From the NCBI GenBank assembly GCA_034638255.1, contig JAWPGT010000076.1:42519-106518 (forward strand): a DNA stretch of 64,000 nt, in the 5' to 3' direction. This document shows, piece after piece, positions 9,673-19,669 of the stretch; positions within the stretch are counted from its first letter, which is position 1; every line of letters starts with the position of its first letter. Made by a program: the position numbers and the translations under genes. The DNA comes from Coprinus comatus. Its lineage: Eukaryota; Basidiomycota; Agaricomycetes; Agaricales; Agaricaceae. The notes under the pieces were generated by a model. The model did no database searches and had not been told where the DNA came from. It saw only the letters and a program-made list of their open reading frames with translations.

Positions 9673-12652
9673 TTACTTCAAAAGATTCAATATTCTACTT
9701 CTGTTCCATAATGATAGAAAAACTGCAGTATATATAATTGCTCTTTCTTGCCCCATATATCTAACCGATTTTCTAATTCTTGTAAGTCCTCCATTTCCAC
9801 ATTCTGCTGCACTAGAGTTGATTTTTCCTAATGATGGTTGGCTAGAAGAATATGTTTTAAGAAAATAGGCTGCACTACAAGATTTATGACCTGTAGAATG
9901 AAAATTATCAATGAGAAATAGGGTATCCATAAAAAAGTCGGGCTCTCTTGAACGACAATAAGGTCCAAGCTGGCAAGCAAAATCATAAATAACATATTTG
10001 GGAGCTTTTGGCCATCTTGTAACCATTGCTGAAAATACATCATTTCTTCCTTTGCTTGAAGGAATACAATGATATCCATAGCAAATAGAATGAGTGCACC
10101 ATGCACACATAATTCCTCCAGTTAAGCCAGATTCTCCATAAGTGCTGTAATATTTATTACATTTTCCACCTCTGTCTTTTGGCTCATTTCCAGCTTCATG
10201 TTTAAGACCAGGATATTGAGGTCTATAACGAATTTGGGGTAAACTATATTTACATCCACTCTATAGAAATTTAGTAAAAAAAATAAGGTAGTTATAATAT
10301 AAAAAATACCTTTTGCCATCCACCTTCAGTTTTTTCAATATTATCTATAATCTTGGGACAAGGATATTTAATTATCTTTTCCATCAATCCTTTACATCTT
10401 TTGTTCATCCAAGAACAAACCCCAAGAATAGAGTTATCCCAATATGGTTGTTGTTTTCTTTCATAGTTTAGAAGCCAAAATAAGGATGGAATACAACACA
10501 AATGATCGAAATTTGTTTTTTGGGTAGGATCATTGATAAAGTCTTCCAATAATAACAATGCTGGTCGGTTAATAACTTGAAGAGCAGAGTCATTACTTCC
10601 TAACTGTTCAATGTGAGAATAGTATTGGTAACAGTTAATCAAGAATTGATAAAATACCTGGTAAAAAAATGAAACAACTTCTTTTGGACATTGATTATTA
10701 TGTTTTGATATTGCACTTGTAGTGCAATATCGTTTAAAAAGTAAACCCAAAGATTGGTTTTCTTTATTAAGCATATCTTGAAGGATAGGGAGATTTTCAA
10801 GTCTTGTAATTAGTTTTTGAAGATTTTTGGTAATTGTGGTATGAGATTCATCCTCAGAAGAATCATTATCAGAAAGCAAGTTTTTGGAAGGAGGAGTAAG
10901 ACATAAAGGTTCTGAAAATGTAGATCTTAATAGTTTTCTACAATCAGAATTTTCAATAAAAGCCTGGTTACGAATATATAAGCAATTTCGTATAGGAGCA
11001 TTGGGATGAATAGAGGTTGGAGGATGGAGAGATTGTTGAAGATGTTTTTTGCTGAAGACAAGTGTAACTCCATCCCAAATTATAGTCTCTGGAATATCTT
11101 TACATTGAGGACATTTCATATCTTCTTCTAATAAAAGAAGAGAAGCATATCCAAACCAAGCAGAACAAAAAGTCTTTTCATCCACAAAAGATAGAGAGCT
11201 TTGATATTTCTGATATCTTGAAGACACTACTTTTACCCAAGAGGTAAAAGGAGTTTCAGAGGTTGCATAGGAGATAGTATAGTCTTCAAGAAGGTCATGG
11301 GAGAATAAGGAGTGGTTGTTGAGATTAAAGATTCCATATTCCCTACAATCTGGTCCAATTGCTTGATAACAACTTTTAGAACAGCTTGGGCATTTTTGAA
11401 GTTGAATTCTTGTAGTGATTGATTTTGTAAGAGTATAGACAATACAATCCAACTCATAGGTAGGATGTACTTTCATATATTCTTGTTCACAGGAACATTT
11501 GGAGAAATCGTTCAAGGAAAGAAGAGGTGGAAGGTTGGTAACAGGAGGTGCTTCAGAATATAGGGCAATATTGTTGGTAGGAATCCGGAATGATAAAGGA
11601 GGTAATATAGGTTGATATGAAATGGGTTTATTATCTTTAATCCCCACAATAGGAATAGAAAGATTATCTAGAGATAAACCTTATTAATAAATCATAAAAT
11701 GTTTAATAAATGTTTTCACCTCTATTATTAGGATCTTGAGATGCCGAAAATCCATTTCCATTGAAATAGAGTATTGATCTTTGTATATGAGTACATTTGG
11801 TTCCAGGATCTTTGTTGCAACTCCAAGTTCCAAGACCATTATCAGGACCCTTATAAGAAGTAATAGTGCGACCTTTAACAGCATTGGGATCCTTTTTTGA
11901 TGATACTGAAAAAAGATTAAGAAATCCAAATTCAATCCTTTCTCGTAGGAAAATAATAACATCAGAGTCAATATCTAAAATATAACTTGAGTTATGATAA
12001 AATAACTTTAGAATAGAATTTAACCTTCAGGATCTTCAAACTTATTAGGATATTGTAATAAAAATCTTGTGTGAACGCAGTTATTGGTTGATATTCCTTG
12101 ACCACAATAACAAACAGGTATAGGAGGGCTTGAAGAATAATCCATTTGTAAATGAAACCATTGATCCTATTATAGGTTTAGAAATGAATGTATTATTTAA
12201 GTATTAATACATACCTTTAGAATAGATGATTTTGCATCCCAACCTGGAACAATGTATATATTTGATGTAAGTCGATGGAAAGGAATTGCCTTAGTTAAAA
12301 CTCCATTGACAAATTCATCATAGGTATCTTGAGGAGTTGGTAGTCCAAATATATCATCTTGTATATATTGATCTGGTACTTCAGGCTCTGAAGATAGATT
12401 AAAGGTAGGTATACCAGTTATTGTAAGATGATCAAAAGGGTTAGAAAGTTCTTGAGATGTGGATTTAAAAGAAATAGATTTTCTTCTTCTTTTGAACCCA
12501 GGTTTTTGATGACGTGGTTTTTTCTGAGGTGTTGAACTTGGACCAGATAGAGGATCATCTAGAGTAGTCAAAGAAGAAAATGGTTCTGGAGGAGATTCCA
12601 GTAATAAAAGAGATGTAAAATCATTAGAGATTTGTCTTCGTCTTTTGCCCAT
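9673..12652 (-). CDS. KDZ transposase with cysteine clusters (CxC5/CxC6-like), 930 aa
   Basis: Five exons on the minus strand: 12652-12215, 12166-12025, 11974-11720, 11679-10310 and 10260-9673. They sum to 2,793 nt with all phases matching and no stop. The N-terminus is basic with Lys/Arg nuclear-import-like patches (residues 1-60). Cysteine clusters follow (CYCGQG near 165, GTWSCNK, CSCEQE, KCPSCSKSC, KCPQCKD). The RNase H-fold core shows candidate catalytic residues at D481 (IIWDGVTLVFSKK), D828 (YDFACQLGPY) and E888 (NSSAAECGN). The signatures YGYH, SREPDFF, DNFHSTGHKSC and RAIIYT are the ones I recognise from fungal KDZ transposases with CxC5/CxC6 domains. It should catalyse element excision and integration in the nucleus. 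The gene is apparently intact; the acceptor choices are mine. Confidence 0.9.
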
Positions 12653-12728
12653 AGAGGTAGGAATAGAGAATATAACATAATAGTAGATGGAGTATAAAGA
12701 TAGTAATACAAATTACATAAGTTCAACC
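12653..12728. promoter_or_regulatory. 76-bp divergent promoter between KDZ transposase and coiled-coil gene
   Basis: Only 76 bases separate the two start codons. The stretch is AT-rich with TATAACATAATAG and GTATAAAG motifs, usable as TATA elements in opposite directions. Such close spacing implies shared regulation of the two genes. Confidence 0.5.
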
Positions 12729-13862
12729 ATGTCTTCTTCCAGACAACGTCGTCCAACTCAAAAGATCCTTGATACTCCTATTGGTATTAAAAAGACCCGT
12801 CGTCCTCCTACATGTCGTATATGCCCAAATAGACCAATTAAAAAGAATTGTGGATGTAGTGGGAAAAAAAAGGGAAGGATTCTTACTTCACAGGTGAATT
12901 TTTACTTTTATAAATGAATAGGTCTAATATTTTAATAGGAAGTATTGGAAAAAGCATTAGTAGATGGACAAGAAGAGGAAGGAAGTCTGGAATTGAGAGA
13001 TGATAGTCCAGAGGAGGATAATATCTCTCATCATGATTCTCCTACTCCTCAAACTGGATTACAATCCTCATATATTCCAGTTCCAAGAACTCCGTTATCT
13101 AATAGAGAAATGAGAAACTGGTCTGAAACACCAGGAACTGAAGATTCAAGAGGCTCAACAGACTATGATGATATTGATAATGATTTGGATGACTCATCAA
13201 CTCCAACAGTCTCAACTATGAATACACCAACTCCTGGAGGAACAGGAAATTTATTTGGTAAAAAAGGGGGTAATAAAAGTTATAGTAATGGATTGGGCTA
13301 TGTAGAAGGTGCAATGAAAGGAAATCAAAAATGGGGTATGTTTTTTTGTTATTATTATTAATGAATAATAATAATAAAACTAAGAAAAGATAGAAATAAA
13401 ACGGCCAAGAGAATTAAGACCTTTAATCCAAGATGCAACAAAACGAAGTAAAAGATATAATCGTTTACTTCCCAAGTTAATAGGATCAGTAAGTAATCCC
13501 ATAATCTTATTAAACTATTAATAATAAAATTTTCTTTCTAGGTAGAACGGTTTGCCCAAGAAACTGATTCATATACTATTATTCTTTCACAACCATCAAG
13601 TGGTGCACTTATGGATGCACATTATAGTTCACCAAGATTAAGAAGAGAAGGAAAGGAAGAAACAATTGAGTTTATTGAGAAGTTTCGGCAAATGGTTAAT
13701 ACTATGGTAGTTGCAAGGAGGGGGGATACAAAAGGATTGGCAAAAGATTTGGATAAGGCGAAAAAAGAAGTAGAAAAAGCAAAGGAGGAAATATTAAAAA
13801 AAGATGAGCTTTTGGAGGAATTAAGAGCTAAATTAGCAGAGATAGAAAAGCAGACATCTTAG
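12729..13862 (+). CDS. KDZ-element accessory protein: Cys/basic N-terminus, C-terminal coiled coil, 328 aa
   Basis: Four exons (12729-12893, 12939-13335, 13385-13488, 13542-13862) sum to 987 nt in frame, with standard GT...AG junctions. Residues 1-55 are very basic with a small Cys motif (CRICPNRP...NCGC) flanked by Arg/Lys, resembling a DNA-binding or AT-hook-like tail. Exon 2 is acidic, Ser/Thr/Pro-rich and probably disordered. Exons 3-4 encode a conserved-looking block (KRYNRLLPKLIGSVERFA...TIILSQPSSG) followed by a long Lys/Glu coiled coil ending EKQTS. I do not recognise a named family. The spacing of the exon 3-4 block faintly recalls a MADS-type domain, which is untested. Divergent pairing with the transposase suggests a DNA-binding partner or repressor. 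Confidence 0.75.
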
Positions 13863-13967
13863 ATATCTTAGTAATAAACCAAACAGCAACATTTGTTTCA
13901 TTTTTTTAAACTAAAAAAACTACTTTCAACAAACAAAAAAAACAACTTTCAACAAACAAAAAAAAAA

Positions 13968-15660
13968 CTACAATGTAAAAAATGTTTTATCAATGGTTTC
14001 TCCTCTTAAATTCTCATACCTATAAAACCAAAATCCAAGAATCCTTCCCATCCCTGTATCCTGGTTTCCTTTCATAAGACCCAGTTCAGTTGAACCTGGC
14101 ATAGGATGAAATGTTATAGTATTATTACAAGTAGCATTACCACAAGATATGGTAATGGGTGATAAATCTAGGATAGAAAATAAGTAGATATCAAAGATAA
14201 AAACAAAGATCTTACCCCAGCTGATATTCTTTAATTTTGTAATAGGCTTGTCATCTTTATTCTTCCTAAGAACCCATGGTTTAAAAACATGACAAGAAGA
14301 ACAGGAGTTTGGAAGGTAATGGCCAAGTGGTCGGAATTGTTTATTACCCCAATGAAGGAAACAAATTTCATCTGAGTCTTTCTTGATCAACATTATACAA
14401 TCCATACCAAGTCCAAGATCGAATTCAGGGTAAAGAATATTGGGAAAAAGGTTTTTGCTGCCCAAGATAAGTGTTTGTTGGAGAAATCGGAGGATAAAGA
14501 GATTGCAGTTGACAGGGTGAAAATCAAGTTGTAAAAACGCCATAGAAAGCCAAAAGTATCTAGTAAAATAATGAGATAGGAGATAATAATTAAAAATAAT
14601 GCTTACAGAGATACAAGTTGATGAACGTCAGCCCTATCTTTTACCGAGAGAAAAGGACCACCACACATAATAAAAAACAAAAGGGCTGTTTCATCTTTCT
14701 GAATTATTTTAAGTAAAGATGGAGGGAAAATGATTGGAAATAACTAAGAACATTATTAGTATATGAAAAAAGAAAAAGAGTAAAATCTATACCTCAGAAA
14801 TTGGAACAGCCTCCATGTTGGGAGGAGGATCAACCCAAATAAGCCCAGTATCAGGAGTAGAATGTGTATGGAGGAAAAAAATATAATGTTTGAATCTAAA
14901 TAAATAGTTAGATAATTTTATTTCTGAATATTAAAATAGAAAATTACTTCTTTAGTTCAGTACAAAGCTTCACAATTCTCTTTTTGAGTTTCTCAACTGC
15001 AGTATCTGCAGATAGATCGATTTTAATTTCAATTAACTCCAAATAGCCATAAGGAGATCCTTTAGATCTTGGAAAATAGGATAGGAGATGTCCATAGGCC
15101 AAAGTAGAGACACATGATTTGGGGTTGAGAGATGAAAGTCGGAAAACAACAATGGCAGTATTATCGATATTAACAGTTGAGAACTTGGACCGAAATAAGA
15201 TATTGGACTGGAGTGGAAAAGTTTGATTGAGATTTTCGAAAGGCTAAAAAATATCTGATTAGGTTTGGAATATCAATAATTAAAAATATGAACCTTATAT
15301 GGAGCGTAGTCTCCATTAGTCTTAATCCAACATTGAGGGCAGGTAAACTTCTGCTTTAAGTGTTGTCTTTCCAAGTTGGGAAGACAAACATCTCTACAGA
15401 TTGCACCATCACAAGTATCACAAAAGATAAGATCTCCACCATTCATACAAAGAGAACAATACTAGATAAACATGTAAGTTAAATGAAAACAATAAAGAAA
15501 CATATTATACAATGTGGTCATTTGTAGAAGTTGTGGTCTGATGGCTTGAAGTAGTAGGACCATCGACTTCCATAGAATCATCTTCTTCGAGAGAAGAAAG
15601 ATCACCATCAAAGAGATCAATACTGTTGAGAGAGAGTTTAGAACGTTTTCGAGGAGGCAT
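13968..15660 (-). CDS. KDZ-element accessory protein: C8 PHD-like finger plus caspase/CHAT-like core, 465 aa
   Basis: Seven minus-strand exons (15660-15511, 15461-15294, 15243-14948, 14895-14793, 14743-14607, 14559-14216, 14167-13968) sum to 1,398 nt with every phase matching. Residues 1-50 are basic then acidic. Residues 52-94 form a zinc finger with cysteines at 52, 55, 64, 67, 72, 76, 91 and 94 around NGGDLIFC, a PHD-like C8 pattern with Cys in place of the usual His. Downstream are FFLHTHS (His 214/216) and ALLFFIMCGGP (Cys 266), a His-then-Cys layout like caspase/CHAT proteases. A second Cys pair set (CSSC near 371, CGNATC near 407) looks like a zinc ribbon. This resembles an unnamed family I recall from Agaricomycetes; catalysis is inferred, not shown. 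Confidence 0.75.
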
Positions 15661-15854
15661 GATGGAGGTACAAGTTAGAGAATGAAAGATATAATCTTGA
15701 AGTATTTGAATCAAAGATCAATCAATCAATCAGTCAATGATAGCTATAAAAGGAATCTTATATTGAATTTAACGAAGAGATGCTTAAAGAAGAAATATGA
15801 TATTAAAATATATTTCATTATAATATAATAGTTACAAGTGCGAAAATATGGCAT

Positions 15855-15872
15855 TTAGGGTTAGGGTTAGGG
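15855..15872 (+). repeat. Three telomere-type TTAGGG units
   Basis: TTAGGGTTAGGGTTAGGG, preceded by one extra T, sits where the AT-rich KDZ block gives way to unrelated sequence. TTAGGG is the usual telomere repeat of Agaricomycetes. Three units is too short for a telomere; it could be a healed break or an insertion scar. Confidence 0.95.
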
Positions 15873-16442
15873 CGACATTTTAGCAAAAAATTATATACAT
15901 ACCAAATACAAGTCAAAAAGAAGATTAAAAACACTTTCAATAAGAAGTTTGAGCTAACTTCATATTAAAAGTGAAAATGAAACATATACTACTTGTGGGT
16001 GCTCAAGCCACAAGGAATACATGTTCCAAAAGAAATGTATACTATGAAAAAAAATACTATGTACAACTACACTACTTTACCTAAGACCTTGGAATGATGA
16101 ATCAGTATTAGAAATAAAGAACAAGTAAAAGAAACATCACCTTAAAGCTTGTAAACCACAATCCACACTTTTGTGAACAACCTGAAATCCCAAATAAATC
16201 AGTTGTCTAACAAATAAAAAGTTGAACTTACATTTCTACTCTAACACATCTCTCCCACCCAAGAAAACATAGAAAATACTGATTAGAATAGAATAGATTA
16301 ACAGACTAACACTCACCAAGTTTGTCAACACCCAACACCTATCACAACAATCTATAAGACAAGCCAAAAGTTAGATAAGTAGAATTGAAATAGAAGTACT
16401 TACGAAAATGGATGTTGAACCATACTGAAGATGAAGACACAA
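15873..16442. other. Non-coding AT-rich spacer
   Basis: I see no gene, LTR or tRNA here. Composition is AT-rich and frames are short and broken. Confidence 0.6.
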
Positions 16443-16855
16443 GAAATCATCCCTCCTCCCTTGCGAACAAGAGAACCCTTGAAACACGAAGTCTCAAGGC
16501 ACATTAGAGTGGACAATAGATAGCCCCCAGACCCAGAACAACCACCTACCTCCTCCGAAGAAGGGGTATCTTGGAAGTACGAAACCTCCAAGCACATAAA
16601 TGGTTATTGAAAAGAGAACACACCATCTCTTCCTGCAAACAGGAAGAACCCTGGAAGTACGAAACCTCCAGGCACATTGATGATGATAATAATAAAGGGA
16701 CAACTCAAGGACCATCCTTCTCCTGCGAACAAGAGAAACCTTCACAACACGAAGTCATGAAGCACATTGAATGGCAAGGGACAACCCACACCCACCCCTC
16801 CTCCTGCAAACAAGAGGAACCCTGGAAGTACAAAACCTCCAGGCACATTAGGATG
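16443..16855 (+). repeat. Five degenerate repeats (GGAAGTACGAAACCTCCA type)
   Basis: Blocks pairing CTCCTGCAAACAAGAGGAACC with CTGGAAGTACGAAACCTCC and AGGCACATT recur at about 16450, 16550, 16635, 16720 and 16800, 70-110 bases apart. The tract keeps a frame open (repeated KQEEPWKYETSRHI peptide), but this follows from the repeat and looks non-coding. No family recognised. Confidence 0.7.
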
Positions 16856-17774
16856 GAACAGCATAAGAACAACGATATCAACGCCAGCTCTACGTTTCCG
16901 AAACGAGCGGCAAGTCAACATGTGTCCCTATGTAACAAAGACCTTTCAAAGAAAGGTAACACCAGTACCACACACAATCATATTCATAGCTGGGGCCCTC
17001 AGCATGAATGAAGATTATGACGCAGGGCTGCCTCTGGTGTGACATCGTCAAGGTAGAAGAATAAATGGGAAGACTGAAATAAAAATACCAAGAATAGAAG
17101 TAACTTTACATTATAAATAGTACTCACCTTATTATAGCACATGCTATAAATACAAAATGATCAACACAGACAACAACGACGAGGATACTGGTGATCATGG
17201 ATGACAACGATGATCACCAAGATGAACGGTGACAAGGCCAATAACATACGTTGATCATAGACGATGACGAGGGAACTGGCTGTTCATAGACGATGATGAC
17301 GACGACAACAAGAGGATCAAAGATGATGACGGAATTGTAAAGCAGCAAGCAAGTGATTAACACATAAGCCAAGTCTCGAGAACGATGAAGCAGATGTTGA
17401 ACAAGGGGGATACAGAGACGACAAAGGTGGGGGATGGTGGGGGGAAATAAGAAAGAACATTTTCGTGCTTGGGCTGGTATATATGGCCCCTGATCCTGAG
17501 GACCCTGGGTCTGATGCCATGTCACCAGGTCTTGTCAGACCATGTGAAACCGGGCCGATTACTAGATGGGCGTTCACATCATGATTCAGCAGTCGAGCCA
17601 TTGACATTCATACATGAGACCATGATGTAAAACATGTATTTTTAAGAGAAAAAAGAATATACAACAAAGAACAATGTACCTCTGTAATAACATATGTATC
17701 TACAACCTGATCCTGCAATGACACAAACCACGAAGGAGGCTTTTTAATGAAATTGACATTGTAAATAGATTAAA
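16856..17774. other. Unassigned sequence between tandem-repeat tracts
   Basis: No convincing gene. It contains a GA-rich, GATGA-repeating stretch (about 17200-17340) and only short overlapping frames on both strands, none with a recognisable domain. Confidence 0.5.
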
Positions 17775-18215
17775 AATCAGGATCAGTGATGACATGTAAA
17801 TGGGGAGGATCAATAATCATCCTTGACTTGTAAACGGCGGAATCAAGAATTGTCGACAACGTGTAAACATCTATGATGTGTAAACAGGGGATCGAGAATG
17901 ATTGATGACATGTAAACCATGAGGATCGAGAATCGTCGATGAAGCATAAACAGGGGGGATCGAGAATAGTCCAGGGCATGTAAACCAGGAGGATCGAGAA
18001 TCGTCAATAACTTGTAAAGAATCGTCGACGACGTTTAAACGGGGGGTGGAGGTTGAGAATCGTCGACAACCTGTAAAGAATCGTCGACGACGTGTAAACG
18101 GGGGGGTCGAGGTCGAGAATCATTGATGACTTGTAAATGGGGGATCGAGAATCGTTGATGATCTGTAAACGGGGATCGAAAATTGTCGACGACCTGTAAA
18201 CCAGGAGGATTGAGA
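17775..18215 (+). repeat. Minisatellite, unit of about 31 bp (TGTAAACGGGGGATCGAGAA type), about 14 degenerate copies
   Basis: Degenerate units read TGTAAACGGGGG, then ATCGAGAATCGTCGA, then TGACC. They are head-to-tail with spacing near 31 bp, contracting to shorter variants around 18000-18090. The units are rich in CpG (TCGTCGA), in contrast with the CpG-poor retroelements around them. No coding role is apparent. Confidence 0.85.
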
Positions 18216-18487
18216 TGGCCGATGAGTCACTGGCCAGGAGAGCACGACACCGTCACCCATAGTGTCTGGGTAAGCACTGTCTAGTTCCATGTAAGCAATG
18301 GCAAGAGGAGGAAGATAACTTACAGTGTACGACATCGGCTTCCAACCTCATTTTCCTAAGTCTGAGCAGCCCATTGACACCTTCTCGCTCTCAGTGTCAC
18401 GGACTCATTGTACCTGCGGACAACACTGTATAATAAGAAGTAGATCATTCCGGACCAGTGTAAAATAAAACTAAATAACGTACCGCA

Positions 18488-19166
18488 ATGACAGAAAGTG
18501 TTGCTCAAGAAATGGGGAGAAGGACGGATGACCCAAAGGGTCTTCCTCCCACGTTCGGCATCTTCCGGTCAAGCATTTCTCGCAACGTCCAAGTCCAGGC
18601 GCAGTCCCTTGGTTTGCTACTTATTTTTCTCGATGGTTCGCGATCCCTGTTGCTCTCAATAGTAGCTTCCCGCCGCCTCGCTCTCTCCCGTTCTCGTTCT
18701 TGTTCAACATCTTTCCATTCTCGTTCTCGTTCTCTTTCTCTCTCCCGTCGCTCGCCTCCTCCTGCCGTCTGTCTGTGCTACTCATCTGTACTCCGGGGTT
18801 CCTTCTTATCCTGGCTGTGTGATCCAGCAGGATCCAAATTCACATCACCTCCACTCCTCTTTGGCGTCCCTTTGAACACGTTCTCCTCAGATCGTTCAGC
18901 TTCTGTCATGACGCCTGGGATTCCTGAAACTGGTCTGTACTCTCAAGTTCCTTATCCTGGCTGTGTGATCCAGCAGGATCCAAATTCACGTCCCTTCCCC
19001 TCGTCTTTGGTGTCCCTTCCCCTCGTCTTTGGCATCCCTTTGAACGCATTCTGCTCAACCTCAGCGGTCACAAGATTGCCACCGAATTATAATGTGAGTA
19101 GCATATACATAAGTTCTTCTTGTGTTGTTTATTTATGACATTTAGGATTACTGTACTGCGGGTGCA
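18488..19166 (+). other. Doubtful open frame with an internal direct duplication
   Basis: A 216-codon frame runs from 18488 to 19138, but its product is low-complexity (Ser/Arg/Leu) and matches nothing I know. It contains an imperfect tandem duplication of about 140 bp: TGGCTGTGTGATCCAGCAGG recurs at about 18812 and 18959. A GTGAGT...TTTAG pair (19092-19145) could be an intron, followed by about 20 bases before Copia II. It may be the remnant of a sequence interrupted by that insertion. Not called as a gene. Confidence 0.35.
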
Positions 19167-19385
19167 TGTTGAACTATTATTAGTTCTACAAATGACATTC
19201 TCTAATGGCATTACACTAGATGAACATGTGACTCAAATATGTTCTTGCACGGACCATTGCATTAACGTATATAAACCTTGTAGTAGTTGCATTATATACT
19301 TAAGTTCTTTTCTACCTCAACAACCACCCTCAGTAAGTCTAAGTCATACCTACCTTAGCATACATGCTACGCTCTTGTTTTAACA
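19167..19385 (+). repeat. 5' LTR of Copia II (219 bp)
   Basis: Begins TGTTGAACTATTATTAG and ends TTTTAACA, with a TATATAAA box near 19269. It is shorter than the 3' LTR (239 bp) and clearly diverged from it in the middle. Confidence 0.9.
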
Positions 19386-19669
19386 GGTTATGGGCCCCGG
19401 TTAGCCTGTATGACTCACGACGCGCACTTGATGAGTACTACTCATCGTGCAGCACTGAGCTCGAGGGTGAAGCTGGATTCACCTGTGAGGGAAGTCCGAG
19501 TTCCGCTCACTCGAGACGTTTGACCCATCAGTGTACTCTATGCATACCCTTACTGTACTCGGTTAGACGGGCAGCACATAGCTCTGTAGAACATAGTGCA
19601 TGTAGTGCAGCTTTAGTTCATAGATCTGACACATGTTTTGTTGTAGAATTTTATCTCCAAACATCACTC

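Larger units (their letters stand above)
8944..15872. mobile_element. KDZ-superfamily DNA transposon carrying three intact genes (ends approximate)
   Basis: An AT-rich block between the Plavaka relic and the TTAGGG tract holds three tightly packed spliced genes. A KDZ transposase (minus) and a coiled-coil gene (plus) diverge from a 76-bp gap. A zinc-finger/caspase-like gene (minus) converges on the second with 105 bp between stops. All three models stay in frame with no stop after splicing, unlike the neighbouring elements. A palindrome array lies beyond the transposase 3' end. I could not find convincing terminal inverted repeats or a target duplication, so the borders are provisional. Confidence 0.7.

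Noticed and set aside
8944..15900. KDZ terminal inverted repeats from TGACGACCCAAAAG (left) against the complement of CCCTAACGCGACATTT-like sequence (right)
   Set aside because: Only scattered matches (TG.CG.CC.AA); not better than chance in AT-rich DNA.
16571..17011. 146-codon frame as a protein gene
   Set aside because: The frame follows from the tandem repeat; no start context or domain.
18488..19138. 216-codon frame as a real gene
   Set aside because: Product is low-complexity, carries an internal duplication, and matches no family I know.
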